A stretch of DNA of 64,000 nucleotides. It comes from Morella rubra (Eukaryota > Streptophyta > Magnoliopsida > Fagales > Myricaceae). Positions within the stretch are counted from its first letter, which is position 1; each line of letters begins with the position of its first letter. The stretch is from assembly GCA_003952965.2 (NCBI GenBank), contig CM025850.1, forward strand, positions 38,527,584 through 38,591,583. Direction: 5' to 3'. The notes under the pieces were generated by a model. It saw nothing but the letters and a program-made list of their open reading frames with translations, searched no databases and was not told where the DNA came from. Shown here in pieces: positions 58,466-64,000 of the stretch. A program made the position numbers and the translations under genes.

Positions 58466-59296
58466 AATCCTTGATCCAACAGGACGGTACGGGAGATATT
58501 GTGATCACTTGCTCGGTGCCGGGTCGGTGAAGAAGGTTTTTCGAGCTTTTGATCAAGAAGAGGGGAGAGAGATGGCTTGGAACCAGGTTTTATTGAGAAG
58601 ATTCTCAGATGACAAAGAGATTATAGATAGGTTATATACGGAGGTTCTGTTGCTTAGAACATTGAACAACGAGAACATTATCGCCGCTTTCGGTTCATGG
58701 ATCGATCTTGAAAGAATGACGTTGAACTTCCTAACCGAGGTTTGCACGTCCGGGAATCCGAGGGAGTATAGGAGGAAGCACCGGCACATCTCGATTAAGG
58801 CCTTGAAGAAGTGGCTGAGACAAATACTGAGGGGTTTGGAGTATCTCCATTCGCATGAGCCATGCATAATTCATAGGGACCTCAATTGTAGTTTGTGTTT
58901 ATCAGTGGCAATGTTGGCGATGTTAAAATTGGAGATTTAGGGTTAGCAGCAGTGGTGGGGAAGGATCGGATAGCACATTCGATCCTTGGGACGCCGGAGT
59001 TCATGGCGCCAGATGTGTATGATGAGAATTATACAGAAATGGTGGACATTTACGCATTTGGGATGTGCGTGCTTGAGTTGGTGACACTGGAAATGCCACA
59101 CAGTGAATGGGACAGTGTGGTAAAGATATACAAGAAGTTGACCTCGGGGGTGAAGCCCTAGGCGATGAACAAAGTGAGAGACTTGGAGGTGAAATTGTTT
59201 ATTGAGAAGTGCCTTGCGCCACAGTCTGAGAGACCATCTGCCTCTCAGCTTCTCAAGGATCCGTTCTTTGCTGGACTTGATGATGAAGAAAATTAG
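58466..59296 (+). pseudogene. WNK11-like kinase pseudogene, second copy
   Basis: It is very similar to 36438-37261 but begins at DPTGRYGRY, with no start codon or N-terminal 18 codons. A 3-bp insertion near 58500 keeps frame ([12 protein letters not shown]). One base is missing near 58893, after DLNCS, so the frame is lost before the GDLGLAA motif. A CAG-to-TAG change at about 59159-59161 follows KLTSGVKP. The tail ending in GLDDEEN is still readable to the stop at 59296. At the place where copy 1 lacks a base (SEWDSVV) this copy is intact. It is not expected to make a kinase. Confidence 0.85.
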
Positions 59297-60468
59297 TGAC
59301 ATTAGCGTATATATATTTTGCTTATTGAATCCTTTTCGCTTCTGAATTATAGATAAGCGTGCTAATTGTGTCGGTCGTACATGCTTAATAATTAATTGCC
59401 TATGAACTATGAGTCCATCTATAATCTTTCAAGTAATTTGATGTTTCACAGTAATTCTACTGGAAATCAATTGCGGAATCTGGTCATGAAATTTATGACT
59501 TGTACGTAGTAGAATGTTGGGATCTGATAGGGTCATGTGGAAAGAACCATATATACCTTAATGGGGGCTTAAACAGCACCCACCAAGACCTATTACAGAA
59601 AGCAAGTTCATATAAAGACTTAGAAATTTGATCAAGCTTTAGGCGCTGCCTTCCATTTTATTTTGCTTTATTGGATCGAAGAGTACTACAAAAACAAATT
59701 TCACAGCCAAGAACCAGGATATATACACACACTATACTAGTTTTTTGGAAATTAGCACACCTATCAAATGATCATAGTACTGTTGCCAATTTTTCCACAA
59801 GAACGACCATAGAGATCATGTACATATCCGATGGTTTTCCCTGCATTTTTCAAGCACACATATTAGCTATATTATGGTTCGTTTGAACAAGCACACGCTG
59901 AAACTGCAGTAACTCTTCTGTGTGTTGCGTTTTCGTAGAAAATATACCTCATGAGCATGCCCATTGCAATGGTTCATCGGCATCCGGCGATTAAAAATGG
60001 CGATCGTGTTTCCGTCTCAACCAGCATTAATTAATCGGACATCAGTTAGGTTTTCTACAATCACTCATGAGAGACTAGCCCAAACTGATTGTATTAAACG
60101 TGCATGCATTCTTTCATCGAAAAAGAGCTGAAAAGAAAGAAGAGTGAACTTAATTCGGTGTTTCTCTTATATCTTTTTCCTGTTCTTACAGGTAGAGGAC
60201 GGTGAAATCGAAGCGTTAGATTCTCGTCAGTTGCCACTGAGACTCTGATCAGACCTCCCGCATACAAGAAAAGAAATTAAATACAATACTAGCTAGATTA
60301 TGGACAAAGTGAAATCGTATCAACTGAAGTTATTTACGTTTGGCAATGCCCCATTACAACTGACTCAGACATACAACAAAATTCTATGCTACCGATATAT
60401 TCTAAAAGAAAAAGGGAAAAAGAGAGAACGTTGAGAGTCTTGGAAAGACAAACAAAATCACAAGGCAA
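59297..60468. repeat. WNK 3' flank block, copy 3
   Basis: About 59297-59985 matches 37262-37945, and about 59500-60465 matches 44100-44846 plus 48130-48270. It contains the WNK 3' flank and the 3' flank of the convergent SAUR. It shows the unbroken form of both LTR and CACTA target sites seen in copy 2. Confidence 0.75.
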
Positions 60469-60792
60469 TCAACGCGAGCTTCTTCGACAAGACGCCTCGG
60501 CCATGCTGAGGAACTGATCGAAGACCTCAGTACTGCATGCAAGGACGATTGGCCCGTGGATCTTAATATCAAGTTCGTGGGGCTGTGACTGGTCGATCAG
60601 TACTTGGAACGCCGGAAGCGAGAGGTATTTCAACGGAACTTCATACCTCTTCTCCACTTCTCCAACATACATCATTACGTGACCTTTTTTAACTCGAACG
60701 GTGTTCTCTTTCTCTTCTTTCCCGAGCTGATTGTAGGGATTGCGGGGGTGGCTTCGGCCTAAGTACTTGATCAGCAGGTTGATGGATTTCAT
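60469..60792 (-). CDS. SAUR auxin-responsive protein, intact
   Basis: A single-exon frame of 107 residues. The N-terminus MKSINLLIKYLGRSHPRNPY is followed by the SAUR core VKKGHVMMYVGEVEKRYEVP, LKYLSLPAFQVLIDQSQPHE, and the C-terminal part LDIKIHGPIVLACSTEVFDQ. No signal or membrane segment. Length is normal for the family. A TTTAAGAAG promoter core lies at about 60902-60912 and a (GA)n run at about 60840-60857 in the leader. This is the only one of the three SAURs in the array with an undamaged frame. SAURs are usually auxin-induced regulators of cell expansion. Confidence 0.88.
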   Translation of the reverse strand: MKSINLLIKYLGRSHPRNPYNQLGKEEKENTVRVKKGHVMMYVGEVEKRYEVPLKYLSLPAFQVLIDQSQPHELDIKIHGPIVLACSTEVFDQFLSMAEASCRRSSR

Positions 60793-63052
60793 AGCTGTTC
60801 GAACTCTGAGACTGAAAAAGTTTCTGAAGGAACCCTAACAAGAGAGAGAGAGAGAGTAAGAGCGTGGAGAGTGGGATAGAAAGAGTTATACACCCTGCAG
60901 GCTTCTTAAATGGGGAAAACGCTGGCGGCCAGAAGGTTTGGTCAACAGAATTGCAATTTGACCATCATCAGCAGGCATGCATCCAATTATCACTTTCGAC
61001 CGGAATCCGCCAAGTGTTTGTGTAAAAGCGGCAATAAATAAAAGCGAATAATAATTAATAATCTGAACATGGTACATATATATACACACGTTAGCAAGTG
61101 GTTAGTGAAACGTGTGAAGTAACGAACTGACCCACAAGAACTCTACCACGAAACTTGACCTACGGAAACCCTGGTCTATGTTCTGCCCTATCGATCCAGA
61201 CCTCCTGACGTAGGAGTGATATGCACACGTACGCGTTTGCCTGGAGGGCTAGCCCCAAAAATCGAAGGATCTTTTTTTTTTTTTTTTTTTTCCTAGGCTC
61301 CAAGAGAGACCTTATTAAACTATCAATTAGAACGCTGAAAAGCTATTAAAATTGTTTTTCTCACTTTTGAAAAACAAATTAACTATTTATAATAAATTTT
61401 ATGTACTATTCAAATGTTTGACCATTATCAATGAATAAGAAGACTTTGCATTAATCAGTTCGATCTGTGCATAATAGATAATGAATATATGACTAGCAGT
61501 TTTAATTTTGACGGATCGTGGAGATGATCTTGATGTAGTAATAGGTGCATTTTTTACATTACTATTTTCTTGTTTTATATTGTTCAATGTTTGATATTGA
61601 TTTTAGCTTTTGGGTTCCAATTTCTTTTTTTTTGGAACTTTTGGTTTTTATAAGAAATTTGAACTATAAATTAAACGGCTTATAATTATCATTATCAATG
61701 GTGTTTGACTCTCAAAATTTTGGAAGTTCCAGATATTTAGTCTAATAAAATAATTCTAAATAATCTCTTTATCAAATTATCTATTTTTATTAAAATAAAC
61801 ATAACGAAAATTCATTTAAATCATTTATCTCTTATTTTTTCACCAATTTTCATACACCAAAATTTTTAAACCCCAAACATTTGTTCTAAAGATCCAGTTG
61901 CTTTAGCCAAACATGGTATTCAGCTTATAAGGCGTAGGGGTATATATATATTCTTAGAGAAGAATTTTTTTTTTTTGGAGCAGTTGGATGGTAGCAATGA
62001 AATTGCTTTTAGCGTCTTCCTATACAGTTTACTTATTTACAATAGTTGGAAACATCACTATCTGTCAGGGCAAACTCATATCAAAGCTACGCCACTACAA
62101 GAAATATGCCTTTAACGAATTTCTTCGAGACAGGGAAAAAAAAATCTGTCCAAAATATGGGTCATGTGGACGGAATTTCGAAGGCCATACGAATTAGGAT
62201 CCCGATCGGAATCTACATTTTTGTCAAGAATTTAAAATTCATTCCGAAAAAGTATGTTAGGAACGATTTTAATTTGTGATAAATTTCTTCGTTCCTAAAT
62301 TATGTAGATTATGATTTTAATAAATTAATTTGGTGTGGATTTTATGGAAAAATGAGATTATTTGGAGTCCAAAAGCTCTCTATGTTTCAGTGTTTGAACA
62401 GTCTACTCACCGTTCTCTCGCATCCTCGTCATTGTTGTGACGGTCTATCTACTATTCAAACGCTTTTGGACGTGATTTGTGCAAATTTATGTTTAGGGAG
62501 AACGACTATATATATGAATTTGTTGCGAAAAGCAAGCAATATAGAAACAAAATATCTTACGAGAATAGTAGGAGAGTCAAGAGTCTAGGCGAGTGACAGT
62601 AGCAAGAGCAGGCATTTAGAATATAAATACAGAGTCTCGTCGACATAGAATTTTAGGCAGTAATTATTATGGGTTATTTTGTGGATTTTGTAATTTTATG
62701 TATTTTATTCTTAATATTTTAAAATATGAACAATGGCAGTTTATATATAGATTTTGAGTCCTATATATGAATTTATTTTACTTTATGATCTATATTGTAT
62801 TCTAAATAATATTAATTTAAATATTTTAAAAAATATTATCGAGCACATATATATATATATACGTTCCAAAGTTCAAACAAATCAAAATATGTTCCATCGT
62901 CAAGAGTGTTCCAACAAAGCATGATTCGAACGGTACGTAGCAAGCGACATTGTTCGTCAAACATCCACGATGGTGGTGTTTTTCATTAGATTATTTACCC
63001 AACTTAGAGTTGACCCATGAAGAAGTGAAGTGAACGGTTCAAGATTCAATAT
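60793..63052. repeat. SAUR upstream region and duplicated flank, copy 2
   Basis: About 61120-61520 matches 54420-54880; about 61510-62990 matches 37950-38960. An AT-rich insert at about 61695-61872 with CAAAATTTTGG near its ends is missing from the other copy and looks like a MITE. An old CACTA-type end (CACTACAAGAAATATG) lies at about 62093. About 62345-62830 has no counterpart in the other copy and no recognised gene. A poly-T tract lies near 61270-61290. Confidence 0.65.
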
Positions 63053-64000
63053 AGTGTTGCCGAACCTAGAAGGGAGGGTTGAATAGGTTCTGAAACTTCT
63101 TGATTCTTTTAGACACTTATAACTGCACACTCTTACAAACACAATCAGCAAATTTCAACAGTACTCAAGCAACAATATATGATGCGGAAATAATAACCCA
63201 ATATGGGCACGTTACAGTAGTTTGTCAAAGTTATAGAATAACGCTATACTTTTTTTCTTAATCAAAGAAACTAAAGAAAGGCAATCGCAACAACAGCAAG
63301 GTAATCTACGTAATCACAATCATACATAAAGACACCAAGATTGGTTATGAAGAGAAAACCCGCTTGAAAAAATCTTTCAAGAGGTAAAAACTCTTAAGAA
63401 CCTTCAAACTTGGTACACAGTGATCTATAAACTACCCAACACCCGTTGCTAGTCTATTCTACTGTTACCTTACCTGGAATACAACATCCAGATCTGCCTC
63501 TTGTAAAAACGAGGAACTCCTCTTCCGTTTGAAGTTCTTGATTCCGAATCTGATCTTCACAGCCAAGCCGATCTTTCCACACACCACATGCAATCAGCTT
63601 CCTCACTTGGTAGATCTCCAGCAACCTTTAGAGTTTACCTTCTTAATCAAGGTTTATCTTGGTGATCAAAAACGGATCTGAGATAATGGAGGAAAGAAAA
63701 ATCTCACTAGGTTCAATCTCAGTTCACACGCAACAAACTACAGAAACATTATTAGAGAGGATATGTAGAAGAAAGCTCTGGAAGCAAGGTCTCTCAAGGT
63801 ATAGCTATCGAACATGAAAGAGAGAATGTGAGAAGAATGGTTTTTATATTTTCTGGAGGGTCTAGAAGATGGTTCTCACGAAAGTTCTAGACTTCTTGTT
63901 TCTTGCGCGTTTCTGTTAAAACCGTTATAACAGTCTTTCGCCAGTTCTGATCAAACTATAAGTAAACTCTGATCAAACTTCGAGTGCTTCACAAATATTA
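63053..64000. mobile_element. Possible LTR-type element cut by the window edge
   Basis: The match to the array ends before this point. The sequence then reads TGTTGCCGAACCTAGAAGGG followed by AGGGTTGAATAGGTT, a form often seen at an end of plant LTR elements. No coding region or second end is in the window, so identity is tentative. Confidence 0.3.

Noticed and set aside
1-64000. tRNA, rRNA or CRISPR features
   Set aside because: No tRNA-like TTCRA box context with matching arms, no rRNA sequence and no spaced repeat array seen by eye; TGGTATCAGAGC strings are retroelement primer sites.

Overview
The window looks like nuclear DNA of a eudicot plant. It is AT-rich, has introns with GT-AG borders, (CT)n-rich 5' leaders, plant-only gene families (SAUR, WNK, NPU) and many plant-type transposons. 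I cannot name the species. Exon positions below were worked out by hand from splice sites and protein family resemblance.

Left third (1-20.8 kb), ordinary genes: the first two exons of a 2-oxoglutarate/Fe(II) oxygenase-like gene (minus strand, cut by the window edge); a WNK5-type kinase (minus, seven exons); a nucleotidyltransferase/poly(A)-polymerase-like gene (minus, eight exons); and, head to head with it, an NPU-type membrane protein (plus, nine exons, fully open). As I remember the Arabidopsis map, NPU, this nucleotidyltransferase and WNK5 are neighbours there too (At3g51610-At3g51630), so this is probably an old conserved gene block.

Right two thirds (22-63 kb), a tandem array: a unit made of a SAUR gene, an intergenic stretch, an intronless WNK11-like kinase and its 3' flank occurs about two and a half times. 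Unit 1 has a SAUR at 22.24-22.57 kb and a WNK at 36.38-37.26 kb. Unit 2 has a WNK 3' flank at 44.1-44.85 kb and a SAUR split between 48.27 and 54.11 kb. The next stretch has a WNK remnant at 58.46-59.30 kb and an intact SAUR at 60.47-60.79 kb. Only the last SAUR is plainly intact.

The array is packed with nested elements: a gag-only Copia-type LTR element (23174-25589); a Mutator-like element with roughly 280 bp terminal inverted repeats holding a beta-1,3-glucanase gene piece and a solo LTR (28.40-35.68 kb); a CACTA element inside its right repeat carrying exons resembling an ACAP-type ARF-GAP and NMN adenylyltransferase (31283-35567); a solo LTR containing a Mutator-like MITE (39953-42328); a Copia-type LTR element (44847-48124); and a second CACTA element carrying a signal recognition particle receptor beta piece and splitting a SAUR (48344-53844). 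Most have clear target-site duplications. The best candidates for something undescribed are the two gene-capturing CACTA elements and a strange deletion-only partial duplication inside the nucleotidyltransferase gene.

Several otherwise well-kept host genes carry single-base indels. These may be real damage or leftover errors of a long-read assembly, and the sequence alone cannot decide.
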